Assembly: GCF_003987185.1 (NCBI RefSeq)
Contig: NZ_PIPS01000004.1
Location: forward strand, 124,001-188,000
Direction: 5' to 3'
Origin: Idiomarina aquatica
GTDB taxonomy: Bacteria; Pseudomonadota; Gammaproteobacteria; Enterobacterales; Alteromonadaceae
Length of the DNA: 64,000 bases
Of the stretch, positions 20,414 through 30,060 are shown piece after piece; position 1 is the first letter of the stretch; every line of letters begins with the position of its first letter. Below the pieces are notes generated by a model, which made no database searches, had not been told where the DNA came from, and saw nothing but the letters and a program-made list of their open reading frames with translations. The translations under genes were made by a program, and so were the position numbers.

Positions 20414-22939
20414 ATGCTAAAGCGCAAGTTCACTAGAAGATCGATACCCCTATTGGTTTCGATGGGTTTAATGAGTTTTAGCAACCTAGCGTCAGCCCAA
20501 ACAATAGACTGGTCCTTAGAAAAGCAACCCCAAACCCATAGCACCCGCGTTGAGCAGAAAGTTCAGGAACTCCTGGCAAACATGACGGTTGAACAAAAAG
20601 TTGCGCAGATGATTCAACCGGAGATTGGTTACTTGACCGTGGAACAAATGCGCACCTACGGCTTTGGCTCCTATTTGAATGGCGGTAATACCGCCCCCTA
20701 CGGCAATAAGCAGGCGGATCGAAATACCTGGTTACGATACGCCGATGAAATGCACCAAGCGTCCATCGATGATTCTATCGATGGCAGTTCAATACCCACC
20801 ATGTGGGGAACCGATGCCATGCATGGTCACAGTAACGTATTTGGTGCAACGCTGTTTCCGCACAATATTGGTTTAGGGGCTACTCGTAATCCCGAGCTGA
20901 TCAAAATGATAGGTGAGGCAACAGCCAAGGAAGTTGCAGCAACCGGTATTGAATGGAGTTTCTCGCCCACCGTCGCCGTTGCCAGGGATGACCGTTGGGG
21001 GAGAGCCTATGAGAGTTACTCGGAAGACCCGGAAGTCGTAAAACAATACGCTAAAGCCGTGGTTGAAGGTATTCAAGGCACCGTCGGCAAAGACTTTTTG
21101 AAAGGCTATCATCGGATTGCCACGGCCAAACACTTTATCGGTGATGGCGGAACCACCGCTGGTATCGATCGCGGCGATACTCGCGTTGATGAGGCCGAGC
21201 TTCGTGATATTCATGGAGCCGGATACTTTTCGGCGCTTGAGGCGGGTGTGCAGTCGGTAATGGCGTCTTTTAATAGTTGGAATGGCACCCGAGTTCATGG
21301 TCACAAGTATTTATTAACCGATGTGCTGAAAAATCAAGTGGGGTTTGACGGGTTTGTCATCAGTGACTGGAACGCACATAAGTTTGTTGACGGATGCGAC
21401 CTGGAACAATGTGCCGCCGCTATCAATGCCGGTATCGACGTATTAATGGCACCGGAACATTTTGAGGCACTCTATAAAAATACCGTTGCACAAGTAAAAT
21501 CAGGCGTCATCCCACAAGCACGTATCGACGATGCTGTAACTCGTATTCTCCGGGTTAAAGTACGCTGGGGACTGTTCGAGCGCAACAAGCCATCCTTACG
21601 CCCCGAAACCCAGCACGCAGAGTGGTTTAATGCAAAACAGCACCGGGAGCTTGGCGCTCAAGCAGTGCGTGAATCGCTGGTGTTGTTAAAAAATAACAAG
21701 CAAGTCCTGCCGATATCTCCTAAAGCCAATATTCTCGTTGCTGGCAAAGGCGCACATAACATCGCTATGCAGGCCGGTGGATGGAGCGTTTCCTGGCAGG
21801 GTACTGACAACACCAACGCAGATTTTCCAAATGCGACCTCAATCTACGAGGGTATCGAGCAGCAAGTTGTTGCTGCGGGTGGCTCGGTCACGCTCAGTGA
21901 GGACGGCAGCTTTGATGAAAAGCCCGATGTCGCTATCGTCGTCTTTGGCGAGCAGCCTTATGCTGAGTGGTTTGGTGATATTCAATCATTAGATTTTGGC
22001 CAGGTGGATAGCGAGAGCTATGCGCTACTTAAACAACTCAACGATCAGGGCATTCCAACGGTTTCCGTGTTTCTGAGTGGACGTCCTTTATGGGTCAATA
22101 AAGAACTGAATGTATCCGATGCTTTTGTCGCCGCATGGCTACCTGGTTCGGAAGGGCAAGGCGTAGCCGATGTCATTTTGCGAGATGCCAATGGCGCAAT
22201 CCAACATGACTTTAAAGGTAAGCTGAGTTTTTCCTGGCCCAAGTATGACGACCAATTCACCTTAAATCGTTATGATGACAATTACGATCCACTGTTTCCG
22301 TACGGTTATGGGCTCACCTATGAAAGTGAGCAGCACATTGGCTTACTGAACGAAGAAAAGCGGCTCGCTGACAACCCTTCGGAATCGAACAGCGTTCCGT
22401 TGTTTGTACGGAACTTAGCAAAAGGCTGGTACTGGGGTTTTGCAGAGGTTAATAACGCGTTGACACCCATCTCAGGTCCTTCAGGAACCAGTGCTGACAA
22501 ACAGTCAGTGACAATGCAGTCGGTCAACCTGGCTTATCAGGAAGACGGGCGACGCTTTGTCTGGCATAAAGCCAACACGTCTGTTGCCGCGATCTTAGCC
22601 CGAGAAGAGCCGCTTGAATCGCTTACGAATGGCGAAGCTCGTTTTCTGCAGGCAAAAGTCCGTTTCAGCGATAACCTCAGTGAGCCGGTTCGACTGGGTG
22701 TGCTATGTCACCAACAACAGTGTACTAACGCAGTGCAGTTAAGGGAGTCGACGCCACAATTGAAACTGGGAGACTGGAATACGCTGGCGATTGAAACAGG
22801 ATGCGATAATTCGAACCTTAATCAGAAGGCATCGATAATGCTACGCCTGGATAGCTCCGCGCAAGCGAGCTTATCGATTGCTGACGTCGCTTTGGTGAGC
22901 AAACCGAGCGAACAAGCCTTGACGGTGCCGTGTAACTAA
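20414..22939 (+). CDS. Exported family GH3 exo-beta-glucosidase/glucanase, ExoP-like
   Basis: 841 residues with signal peptide ending ASAQ. The GH3 N-terminal barrel spans residues ~45-390 and carries the catalytic Asp in FVISDWNAH; a GH3 C-terminal sandwich follows, then a ~190-residue beta-rich C-terminal extension. Length and architecture match marine ExoP-type exo-1,3/1,4-beta-glucanases (known from Pseudoalteromonas). It releases glucose from beta-glucans in the periplasm or at the surface. Good AGGAG ribosome site. It is in one direction with the TonB receptor before it and LytS/LytTR regulators after it. Confidence 0.9.
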   Translation: MLKRKFTRRSIPLLVSMGLMSFSNLASAQTIDWSLEKQPQTHSTRVEQKVQELLANMTVEQKVAQMIQPEIGYLTVEQMRTYGFGSYLNGGNTAPYGNKQADRNTWLRYADEMHQASIDDSIDGSSIPTMWGTDAMHGHSNVFGATLFPHNIGLGATRNPELIKMIGEATAKEVAATGIEWSFSPTVAVARDDRWGRAYESYSEDPEVVKQYAKAVVEGIQGTVGKDFLKGYHRIATAKHFIGDGGTTAGIDRGDTRVDEAELRDIHGAGYFSALEAGVQSVMASFNSWNGTRVHGHKYLLTDVLKNQVGFDGFVISDWNAHKFVDGCDLEQCAAAINAGIDVLMAPEHFEALYKNTVAQVKSGVIPQARIDDAVTRILRVKVRWGLFERNKPSLRPETQHAEWFNAKQHRELGAQAVRESLVLLKNNKQVLPISPKANILVAGKGAHNIAMQAGGWSVSWQGTDNTNADFPNATSIYEGIEQQVVAAGGSVTLSEDGSFDEKPDVAIVVFGEQPYAEWFGDIQSLDFGQVDSESYALLKQLNDQGIPTVSVFLSGRPLWVNKELNVSDAFVAAWLPGSEGQGVADVILRDANGAIQHDFKGKLSFSWPKYDDQFTLNRYDDNYDPLFPYGYGLTYESEQHIGLLNEEKRLADNPSESNSVPLFVRNLAKGWYWGFAEVNNALTPISGPSGTSADKQSVTMQSVNLAYQEDGRRFVWHKANTSVAAILAREEPLESLTNGEARFLQAKVRFSDNLSEPVRLGVLCHQQQCTNAVQLRESTPQLKLGDWNTLAIETGCDNSNLNQKASIMLRLDSSAQASLSIADVALVSKPSEQALTVPCN

Positions 22940-22950
22940 CGCAATCATGA

Positions 22951-22976
22951 TGTGGGCAGCCGAGTTACTGCCCACA
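22951..22976 (+). terminator. Stem-loop after GH3 gene
   Basis: TGTGGGCAG/CTGCCCACA (9 bp) with an 8-nt loop, 12 nt after the GH3 stop and 25 nt before the kinase start. Weak T content follows, so partial termination before the regulatory pair is likely. Confidence 0.5.
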
Positions 22977-23001
22977 GTCGTATGTGATAAGTGAGCCGGT
23001 G

Positions 23002-24060
23002 ATGTCAAAATTAGTTGAGCGATTGCGGTTGTTTTGGTTCTGTCAGTTCTGCGGATGGTCTATTTATGCGCTATTGACCGAACTCTTGATCAAACTGCCA
23101 AGTGATGAACCGTGGCAGATCCACGTTCCCCATCTGTTGCTTGATGTCAGCTCCGGCTTTCTTATTACAATGGGCCTGCATACGTTTTACAAGCGGGCAA
23201 AGCGCTTTGATAAATATACCGTTGCTGCACACGTTATATTGATCATCGTCGCAGCGCTGGTCTGGACACAATTTCAATGGTATGCGTTGCAAGCGCTGTA
23301 TGGTGGAACATGGGATCCAATGTCATGGTTTGACTTTGGTACCTGGACCAGCGCTTCACTAACCATGCTGTCCGCCTGGACCGCAGTGTATTACAGCATC
23401 AAAAACTATCTCGACAACGTAGAGCAACGCGAAAGAGCCGAGCGCGCGACACACCTGGCCAAAGAAGCTCAGCTAAAAATGCTCCGCTATCAATTAAACC
23501 CTCACTTCATGTTTAACAGCATCAACGCGATCTGCACGCTTATTCTCAAACATGAAAATGACCGTGCGGTTGATATGTTAGAGCAATTGTGTGATTTCTT
23601 ACGCTACAGCTTATATACCGATCCGCTAAAAAAGATTCCGGTATCAGAGGAGGCAGCACTGCTTAAGACCTATCTGGAAATTGAGAAAAATCGATTTCAG
23701 ACGGCGCTGGATGTCTCGATAACAACCGATCCCGATTGCGAAGCAGCCTTGATTCCGCCTTTATTAATACAACCATTGGTCGAAAATGTACTGAAACATG
23801 GCATGCTCGCCAATCAAACCATGTCAATTGCCGTTGACTTTAGCGCCAGCCAAGAAGGTATTCACATCCAGGTCACGGATAATGGTAAAGGCTTTGAGGA
23901 GCAGTACCATTGCCAACGCGGCATCGGCTTAGACAACTGCCAACAGCGCCTACGACTGACTTATGAGGACGACGCTCAGTTATCTATGGGAAACCGACCC
24001 GAAGGGGGTGCTTGGGTGAACATTTTAATACCTCGCGAACTACAAAGTAGCGCCTTATGA
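23002..24060 (+). CDS. LytS/YehU-type sensor histidine kinase
   Basis: 352 residues from the ATG at 23002 (a GTG at 22984 is also possible). Four N-terminal membrane helices (residues ~10-150) precede a short coiled coil and the His_kinase domain with LRYQLNPHFMFNSINAI, containing the phospho-accepting His. An HATPase_c domain follows (QPLVENVLKHG, DNGKGFE, GIGLDNCQQRL). It overlaps the response regulator by ATGA and is therefore translationally coupled. The likely stimulus is a sugar or cell-surface signal, given the upstream glucan genes. Confidence 0.88.
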   Translation: MSKLVERLRLFWFCQFCGWSIYALLTELLIKLPSDEPWQIHVPHLLLDVSSGFLITMGLHTFYKRAKRFDKYTVAAHVILIIVAALVWTQFQWYALQALYGGTWDPMSWFDFGTWTSASLTMLSAWTAVYYSIKNYLDNVEQRERAERATHLAKEAQLKMLRYQLNPHFMFNSINAICTLILKHENDRAVDMLEQLCDFLRYSLYTDPLKKIPVSEEAALLKTYLEIEKNRFQTALDVSITTDPDCEAALIPPLLIQPLVENVLKHGMLANQTMSIAVDFSASQEGIHIQVTDNGKGFEEQYHCQRGIGLDNCQQRLRLTYEDDAQLSMGNRPEGGAWVNILIPRELQSSAL

Positions 24061-24860
24061 AAACATTAAACACGTTATTAGTTGACGATGAACTGAGTGC
24101 TATTGAAGGCCTGAAGCTAAGACTCGAACGAGTGGATGGTATTCATATTATTGATATGGTGACCAGTGTCGATGAAGCCATTGAGTGCGTTAAAAATGAT
24201 CTACCGGATTTAATTTTTCTCGACATTCAAATGCCGGGAAAAAGCGGCTTTGACCTACTCAAGCAATTTCAACCCGAGCAACATCCAGCCATTGTTTTTG
24301 TGACCGCATTTCATCAATACGCGGTTCGGGCATTCGAGGTTGAAGCGGTTGATTACTTGCTAAAGCCCGTACGCCAAGCCCGTCTGAATGAGGCCATTGA
24401 ACGGGTTAGAGCAAGGCGCCCAGATCCGCTGTATAAGCAACAACTACTGACCGCTTCCGATGCCCTGGATGGCAGCCCTGGAGCTGGCTCATCGTCCTCA
24501 TCCAGCTATCGGGTAGAAAGTGAAAAACTGATCATTACGGATGGACGTAACTCAGGCCAATTCGTGCCCTTTAATGAGATTGTTTGGGTTGATGCCGCCG
24601 GTGATTATATGTGTATTCACACGCATAACGAAACCTATGTTATGAGAGCCCGACTTAAGCATTTAGTCGAAAATATATTACCCCCCGAGTTTGTTCGCAT
24701 TCATAAATCGACAGCCGTCAATATTCGCTACATCAAGCACATCGAGGCGCTCAGAAACTCCGAGTACAGCATTGAACTGACCAATGAAAAAACGCTTAAA
24801 GTCAGCCGAACCTATAGCGCCTCCCTGAAAAGTCATTTGTTCTCAGCGGTCGAAAAATAG
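24057..24860 (+). CDS. LytTR-family response regulator
   Basis: 267 residues. Receiver domain ~5-120 with phospho-acceptor Asp in LIFLDIQMPG, then a Ser-rich linker (residues ~145-155), then a LytTR DNA-binding domain ~160-267 (VWVDAAGDYMCIHT, FVRIHKSTAVNIRYI). Partner of the kinase whose stop it overlaps. Probably regulates the neighbouring receptor and glucanase; no binding site was identified. Confidence 0.9.
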   Translation: MKTLNTLLVDDELSAIEGLKLRLERVDGIHIIDMVTSVDEAIECVKNDLPDLIFLDIQMPGKSGFDLLKQFQPEQHPAIVFVTAFHQYAVRAFEVEAVDYLLKPVRQARLNEAIERVRARRPDPLYKQQLLTASDALDGSPGAGSSSSSSYRVESEKLIITDGRNSGQFVPFNEIVWVDAAGDYMCIHTHNETYVMRARLKHLVENILPPEFVRIHKSTAVNIRYIKHIEALRNSEYSIELTNEKTLKVSRTYSASLKSHLFSAVEK

Positions 24861-24920
24861 CTGTTTTCAGCACTCCTTGTTCCATTAGCCTGGATTCGCA
24901 ATACAGCATCAAACTTAAAG

Positions 24921-24943
24921 ATATTTACGTTTTACGTAAATAT
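24921..24943. promoter_or_regulatory. Perfect inverted repeat, putative operator of the DUF2975-XRE operon
   Basis: ATATTTACGT-TTT-ACGTAAATAT, a perfect 10-bp dyad 64 bp upstream of the first gene of the operon and inside AT-rich promoter-like sequence. The natural candidate binder is the XRE protein encoded as gene two, by autoregulation. This is inference from position and symmetry. Confidence 0.5.
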
Positions 24944-25006
24944 TTTATTGCAAAAGATTAATTTTTAGACTAGATTTTGACCATCGTCCAATATCCGAAG
25001 CTCGTT

Positions 25007-25642
25007 ATGACAACCACTCATTCATACCGATTAATCAATTTCGCTCTCGTTATTACGGTGATCGCTACCCTAAGTTTAGCCGTTGTCGCCATCATCCTGC
25101 CGGCGTTTGGCGAGCATATGCTAACGACTTGGCACATTGAGTTTGCCAGCTCAGCAGGGTCTTATCATGACGTTCTTCCCGCAGGAAAGTGGGGAATAGA
25201 GAGCAATCAAGGCACCCTATATATTCAGACATCTGGGTTTGGATTCGCGATCAGCCGTGCACTGACCATTTTATTGATTGGTGGACTGATTAGTTACGCT
25301 TTATGCGGTCTACGACAATTCATGAATGACTTGCAAACGGACAGGCCCTTTAAAATCTCCACTCCCACGTTGTTGAAGAAAGTGGCTACCTCGTTTATCG
25401 CGCTCGCCGTATTGCTCTACGTCGAAGTCATTATTCGCTTTTATCTGTTTATGCCCGACGCCTTTGAGATTGCTTCCTTCTATGTCACGCATATCAAAGT
25501 ATCGCCTGCGCATGGCGAGAGCTTTTATATTTTTGGCTCGTTTTATTGGGGCTTGCTTGCTGCCGGGCTATTTCTTTTGGCCATCTCACGAGCATTTACT
25601 TTGGGACTGTCACTACAAACCGAAAACGACGAGATTATCTAA
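25007..25642 (+). CDS. DUF2975 membrane protein
   Basis: 211 residues from the ATG at 25007; an in-frame TTG lies 30 nt earlier. Four hydrophobic helices (about residues 10-35, 80-105, 125-145 and 178-200) with an intervening extracytoplasmic loop of ~45 residues. DUF2975 proteins are regularly paired with YozG-type regulators, as here. Its stop overlaps the regulator's start (TAATG). Function unknown; a membrane sensor controlling the regulator is a reasonable guess. Confidence 0.75.
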   Translation: MTTTHSYRLINFALVITVIATLSLAVVAIILPAFGEHMLTTWHIEFASSAGSYHDVLPAGKWGIESNQGTLYIQTSGFGFAISRALTILLIGGLISYALCGLRQFMNDLQTDRPFKISTPTLLKKVATSFIALAVLLYVEVIIRFYLFMPDAFEIASFYVTHIKVSPAHGESFYIFGSFYWGLLAAGLFLLAISRAFTLGLSLQTENDEII

Positions 25643-25854
25643 TGCCAATTATTGTAAACCTAGATGTGATGATGGCTCGTCGGAAAATAAAGATGAAAGA
25701 TCTTGCCGACGCCATTGGCATCTCACAAACCAACTTGTCGCTGTTAAAAAACAGTCACGTGCGTGGTATCCGTTTTAATACCTTAGAGAAGTTGTGCGAG
25801 GTGCTGGATTGCCAACCGGGTGATTTACTTGAATACATTGAGGATAAATCATGA
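25642..25854 (+). CDS. YozG-like XRE/Cro-type regulator
   Basis: 70 residues from the ATG overlapping the DUF2975 stop; a longer frame upstream is inside that gene. The helix-turn-helix is clear: MKDLADAIGISQTNLSLLKN, with a C-terminal FNTLEKLCEVLDCQPGDLLEY typical of the family. Its last four bases overlap the next gene (ATGA). It likely represses its own operon, perhaps through the dyad at 24921-24943, under control of the DUF2975 partner. Confidence 0.88.
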   Translation: MPIIVNLDVMMARRKIKMKDLADAIGISQTNLSLLKNSHVRGIRFNTLEKLCEVLDCQPGDLLEYIEDKS

Positions 25855-27125
25855 AACGGCTCTCTTTCCTATGGCTGTGCCTGTTCATTTCAGGCTGCCA
25901 AAACTACGATGTCGCGACGCTCACCGATATCCCGCCAGACGTTAAGCAAAGCATTCATTCAGCCGTCGACAATCAGCACCGACCCGGTGTTGTTATCGGC
26001 TTGGTTAATCCCAAAGGCACCCATTTTTACAGTTATGGCGTGTCGCAAGCGGGAGGATCGCAAAAGCTAACCGATCAGTCACAGTTTGCGGTTGGTTCAT
26101 TAGCGAAACTCTTTACCGCAGAGCTTTTCGAGACACTCGAAAGGAAAGGCATCGTAACCCGCCAAACGTTGCTTACTGATATTTGGCCAGATGTTAAAGA
26201 CAACGCCAATACCCGCCTCGCGTACTTACTTAATCACACCGCAGCATTGCCTCGGGATCTATCACACGAAACATTATCCAAAAACAGTACCGAGCATTTG
26301 CTCGCAACCCTATCACGTGAAGCAAACCTACCTGCCGATGACTCATACTCCAGTGTTGGCATGGCCATACTTGGGCTGTCGTTGGGTCAAATAACCGACT
26401 CAGATTTTAACACGCAACTGAACACAGAAATCCTGACGCCACTTAAACTAAACGAGACGAGCTTTAAACCTCATCCGGACCTTCTCGCCACTCGCCATCA
26501 AACCACAATTCCTATCAGCGCCCCTGCCGAGATACCGGATGTTGCCTACGGAGCCGGCGGCCTTTACTCCACCGCCCAGGATTTGATGAGCTTTTTAAAA
26601 CACGAAATGCAACAACCCGAGCATTTAGGCTGGAAGCACTATCAAAACGACACTTTTGAGGCGTTTTATCATGGTGGAGACGGCAATGGTCACCAGGCAT
26701 TTATTGCGTTCCGTCCAGACAATCATGTCGGTGTCGTGTTACTGAGTAATTCAACCTCTGACGATGCACTACAGGATATTGCCCTTCATTTCATCGACCC
26801 CAGAATGGACTTACCAAACTTTGATCACCGCCCACGTCAACAGTTGCCGGAAGAAACACTGACACTGTATGAGGGAAGCTATCAACTGCAAGATGATGAC
26901 AGTGGAAACCAAATACAACTGAGTATTTCGGCTAACCGCCTCGTTTATCATGAGCTGGCCCCTGACGGTAGTACCGTTCGACAAACACCACTACACGCAA
27001 TTGACGCGCAAACCTTTGAATTAGCCGATCTGCCGGTAGTCATTTCATTTAAAGGCGCTACCAATAAGGCTGATGCGACATTACGGTTTGGAGACCAGGC
27101 ATTTACGATGGTGCGCTTAAATTAG
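25851..27125 (+). CDS. Serine beta-lactamase-fold hydrolase, lipoprotein
   Basis: 424 residues. Lipobox LFISGC at Cys16. The class C/PBP4-like fold has its SxxK nucleophile in GSLAKLF; the Tyr motif reads YSS instead of YxN; FYHGGDGNG replaces the usual KTG/HxG region. A C-terminal beta-rich domain (~residues 320-424) follows. Family members are esterases or D-Ala-D-Ala peptidases, mostly not resistance enzymes. It is coupled by ATGA overlap to the XRE gene and followed within 11 bp by a second hydrolase. Confidence 0.82.
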   Translation: MKRLSFLWLCLFISGCQNYDVATLTDIPPDVKQSIHSAVDNQHRPGVVIGLVNPKGTHFYSYGVSQAGGSQKLTDQSQFAVGSLAKLFTAELFETLERKGIVTRQTLLTDIWPDVKDNANTRLAYLLNHTAALPRDLSHETLSKNSTEHLLATLSREANLPADDSYSSVGMAILGLSLGQITDSDFNTQLNTEILTPLKLNETSFKPHPDLLATRHQTTIPISAPAEIPDVAYGAGGLYSTAQDLMSFLKHEMQQPEHLGWKHYQNDTFEAFYHGGDGNGHQAFIAFRPDNHVGVVLLSNSTSDDALQDIALHFIDPRMDLPNFDHRPRQQLPEETLTLYEGSYQLQDDDSGNQIQLSISANRLVYHELAPDGSTVRQTPLHAIDAQTFELADLPVVISFKGATNKADATLRFGDQAFTMVRLN

Positions 27126-27136
27126 GAGCCGTGACA

Positions 27137-29554
27137 ATGAAAAAGCAGATGCTAATTGCGCTGTTACTGTTAACGATTATCGGAAGTTCCGTTTCAGCCG
27201 AACCGATAAAGCACATTCAATCGATTGAACAACAGTTGCTGCCAAATCAATTTTTAGAAGGCCATTTGAAAACCACGTCAATCGCCGAGGTCATGCTGAG
27301 TGACAGCATTGCGGGTGTCAGTATGGCCTTTATCGATAACGGGAAAATTGCCTGGCGGCGAACCTACGGCTATGCAGAACTCAGTAAGCTTTCGCCAGTG
27401 ACACCTCAGACTGTATTCGCCGGCGCCTCACTCAGTAAACCGCTAACAGCAGTCACTGCAATGCAGTTGGTTGACGCCGGCAAGGTCTCTCTGGATGAAG
27501 ATATAAACAACTATCTAACCTCGTGGCAGTTGCCCGACAATAAGTTCATCAATACCCAGCCAGTAACGCTTCGGCAGCTTATTGGTCACCGCGCAGGGAT
27601 TAGTAACTACGTACCAGCTCCATACGCAGTCGGTGAAAAAGTGCCCACCGTGACTCAAATGCTGAAAGGCGAATCACCCTATAACGGCCCCGGGATCACA
27701 CTTTTTTCCAAGCCCGGTGAGCAGTATCACTATTCGAACCCTGGCTATACGATAATTCAACAGCTTATCGAAGATGTCACAAAAACAAGCTTTGAAGCTG
27801 CGGTGCAAAACCGGGTATTTGAGCCACTTGATATGGAAAGCAGTTCATTCAGGCAGCCCATACCGGCAAGCCTCAAGGTTCGCCGCGCGACGGGGTATAC
27901 CGAAGACGTGGCTCCATACCCCTACCAACTTTTCCCTTTTAAAGGCGCTGGCGGCGTTTGGGCAACGCCGACCGACTTGGCCACGTTTACGATGGCTCTC
28001 ATCGACGATTATCATTCCGATCAAGGTCAATTGGTTTCGCAACAAATTGCCAGGGAGATGTTTACTCGAGACCCGATCCGGCTGGGTTTCAAAAAGCACT
28101 ACGTTGACGGCTCTAACGATATTATTTTTGACCACTGGGGCAGTATTCCGGGCTTTACCAGCTATATGGTTGGCTCCGTTCAAAACAAACAGGCGTTAGT
28201 CATCATGACCAATAGTGATAGTGGTTTTAACTTAATGGCCGCTATTGCCAGAACGGTTGCACAGCAGTATGGCTGGGAGCCCATTCAACCCAAAGTTTAC
28301 CAACGATATGATATTGATTCTAAGTTGTTTCCCAAGTTAGCCGGGACATTTGGTAAACCAGCGGGTAATGAGGCGCAGCACACTTTTGCAGTGAATAACG
28401 ACCAGTTGCATTTAACCTTGAATCTTGAAAGTGGCACCACCCCACTCGTTGCTGTCGGTGACTATAAGTTTATCGACCCGGCCTCAAATACCACATTTGA
28501 GTTTCTGCCCAGCAAAACGGGTGAAGTGAACTGGGTACGTGTAACCTTAGAAAGCGGTTACAACTACGACCAACCGAGACAGCAGACACTGACAAGTTTT
28601 ATTCATAAACGTCGGGTTGAGGCTGACGTAGAGGGACTCGCGGTCGCTGTGATTCAGGACGGCGAGGTCGTATTTAATCAAGGTTTTGGTTTAGCTAATA
28701 AAGATACTGGCGATAACATCTCATCGCAAACCCTATTTGAAGCGGCGTCTTTATCCAAACCCGTTTTTGCGTATTTTACGTTACTGCAGGCTGAAAAAGG
28801 CCTTATCGAACTCGACCAACCGCTTTATAGCTACTTACCCCACCCTGATCTTGCGGAAAATGAATGGCATCAATTAATCACCGCGCGGATGCTTTTAACG
28901 CACACCTCAGGTTTGCCCAACTGGCGCTCTAGCGCGAATGGTAAGCTCTCACTGTTGTTCAAGCCCGGTACACAGTTTCAATACTCAAGTGAAGGTTATG
29001 AGTATTTAAGACGCGTTCTGCAGAAACGACTAAACGTTGATGACAGTGGGCTGCAGGCTCTAATCGACGAGCAAATAACACATGAAATTGGCGCAGACTT
29101 CATTAAATATATCTGGGATAACGAGATAACCGAACGTAAAGCCTTTGGTCACCGCGAGGGCAAGCCAACCGATAATCACAAGCATGATCACAACTTTGGT
29201 GCCTCATACAGTCTAATAACCACTGCTGGCGACTACGCTAAATTTATCGCCGATATTTTAGTACCTGACACAGCGGAAAAGCAGAAGGTCGTTGAAGAAT
29301 TACTTGAGCTCCAAACGAATGTTCCGCATGAAAATGGAAAGCTTCATCGAGCCATAGGCTTCGCTGCCAAGCAAGTCGATGGACGACTGAAATATTATCA
29401 CTCAGGCAATAACGGGGATTTCCTTTCATACGTAGAGTTCGACCCCACTACTCGAAACGGTGTCGTTATCTTTAACAATTCTGACAAGCTCTTTTCGTCA
29501 AATTTGGCGAAAGACATTGTCGATTACGTGAACCGCAACAGAGCATCGCTATGA
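27137..29554 (+). CDS. Tandem two-domain serine beta-lactamase-fold hydrolase
   Basis: 805 residues starting at the ATG that lies eight bases after AGGAG; a GTG six bases earlier is less likely. A signal peptide ends VSAE. Domain one (~residues 45-370) has SLSK, YSNPGY and HWGSIPG. Domain two (~490-800) has SLSK again, YSSEGY and YHSGNNGDF. The repeat suggests internal duplication, with the second copy carrying a less canonical Tyr motif. Periplasmic esterase or peptidase activity is expected, substrate unknown. Last gene of the DUF2975-XRE-hydrolase operon. Confidence 0.82.
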   Translation: MKKQMLIALLLLTIIGSSVSAEPIKHIQSIEQQLLPNQFLEGHLKTTSIAEVMLSDSIAGVSMAFIDNGKIAWRRTYGYAELSKLSPVTPQTVFAGASLSKPLTAVTAMQLVDAGKVSLDEDINNYLTSWQLPDNKFINTQPVTLRQLIGHRAGISNYVPAPYAVGEKVPTVTQMLKGESPYNGPGITLFSKPGEQYHYSNPGYTIIQQLIEDVTKTSFEAAVQNRVFEPLDMESSSFRQPIPASLKVRRATGYTEDVAPYPYQLFPFKGAGGVWATPTDLATFTMALIDDYHSDQGQLVSQQIAREMFTRDPIRLGFKKHYVDGSNDIIFDHWGSIPGFTSYMVGSVQNKQALVIMTNSDSGFNLMAAIARTVAQQYGWEPIQPKVYQRYDIDSKLFPKLAGTFGKPAGNEAQHTFAVNNDQLHLTLNLESGTTPLVAVGDYKFIDPASNTTFEFLPSKTGEVNWVRVTLESGYNYDQPRQQTLTSFIHKRRVEADVEGLAVAVIQDGEVVFNQGFGLANKDTGDNISSQTLFEAASLSKPVFAYFTLLQAEKGLIELDQPLYSYLPHPDLAENEWHQLITARMLLTHTSGLPNWRSSANGKLSLLFKPGTQFQYSSEGYEYLRRVLQKRLNVDDSGLQALIDEQITHEIGADFIKYIWDNEITERKAFGHREGKPTDNHKHDHNFGASYSLITTAGDYAKFIADILVPDTAEKQKVVEELLELQTNVPHENGKLHRAIGFAAKQVDGRLKYYHSGNNGDFLSYVEFDPTTRNGVVIFNNSDKLFSSNLAKDIVDYVNRNRASL

Positions 29555-29589
29555 GTGATTTAAGAGCTCGGATGGTGCGTTTTTATCCG

Positions 29590-29886
29590 CTAATGCATTG
29601 TGTGTTCGTAGCGCGCCTCAATCTGACGTGCAGGCAACTCACCACCCACGATGGGCTTCAACGCGCGCTGTACCTCTGGTACTAACGCGGCCAAAGCCGA
29701 CAACATCGCTGGCTCACTGACATACTCATCAAACACCAAGGTCACCACCAAGCTCTGTGGAAAGCGCTGATAATTCACCTCGTGCGTGAGCCACACGAAG
29801 CCCTCATGCTCAACCTTCGCATCTTCGCAGACCTCGGTCAGCGCACGAATAATGTCACGTTCGGTGTGTTTGTGTTTTGGGGGCAT
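29590..29886 (-). CDS. Small conserved-type hypothetical protein
   Basis: 98 residues, no signal peptide or membrane segment. It begins MPPKHKHTERDIIRALTEVC and contains GFVWLTHEVNY. Similar short proteins in related gammaproteobacteria have been labelled as Fis-family regulators, but I see no Fis helix-turn-helix. Convergent with the tandem hydrolase. Function unknown. Confidence 0.6.
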   Translation of the reverse strand: MPPKHKHTERDIIRALTEVCEDAKVEHEGFVWLTHEVNYQRFPQSLVVTLVFDEYVSEPAMLSALAALVPEVQRALKPIVGGELPARQIEARYEHTMH

Positions 29887-30060
29887 GGTTAAAAAGCCTT
29901 GAGGTGATTTATGATACTTTCTGCCTTATCGACACCCCCTTTCGCTAGATAGAGATGCCGATTCTCGGAATGCCTTAGGTTCAAGCGGTGGAATAAACAG
30001 CTAAACCCGAAAAGCAAAGACAAGTTACTTTTTACTATACGGACTTGATTGGATTCATCA

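Noticed and set aside
25851-29554. Antibiotic-resistance beta-lactamases
   Set aside because: Motifs fit the broad class C-fold esterase/peptidase group; no resistance-type KTG arrangement is seen.
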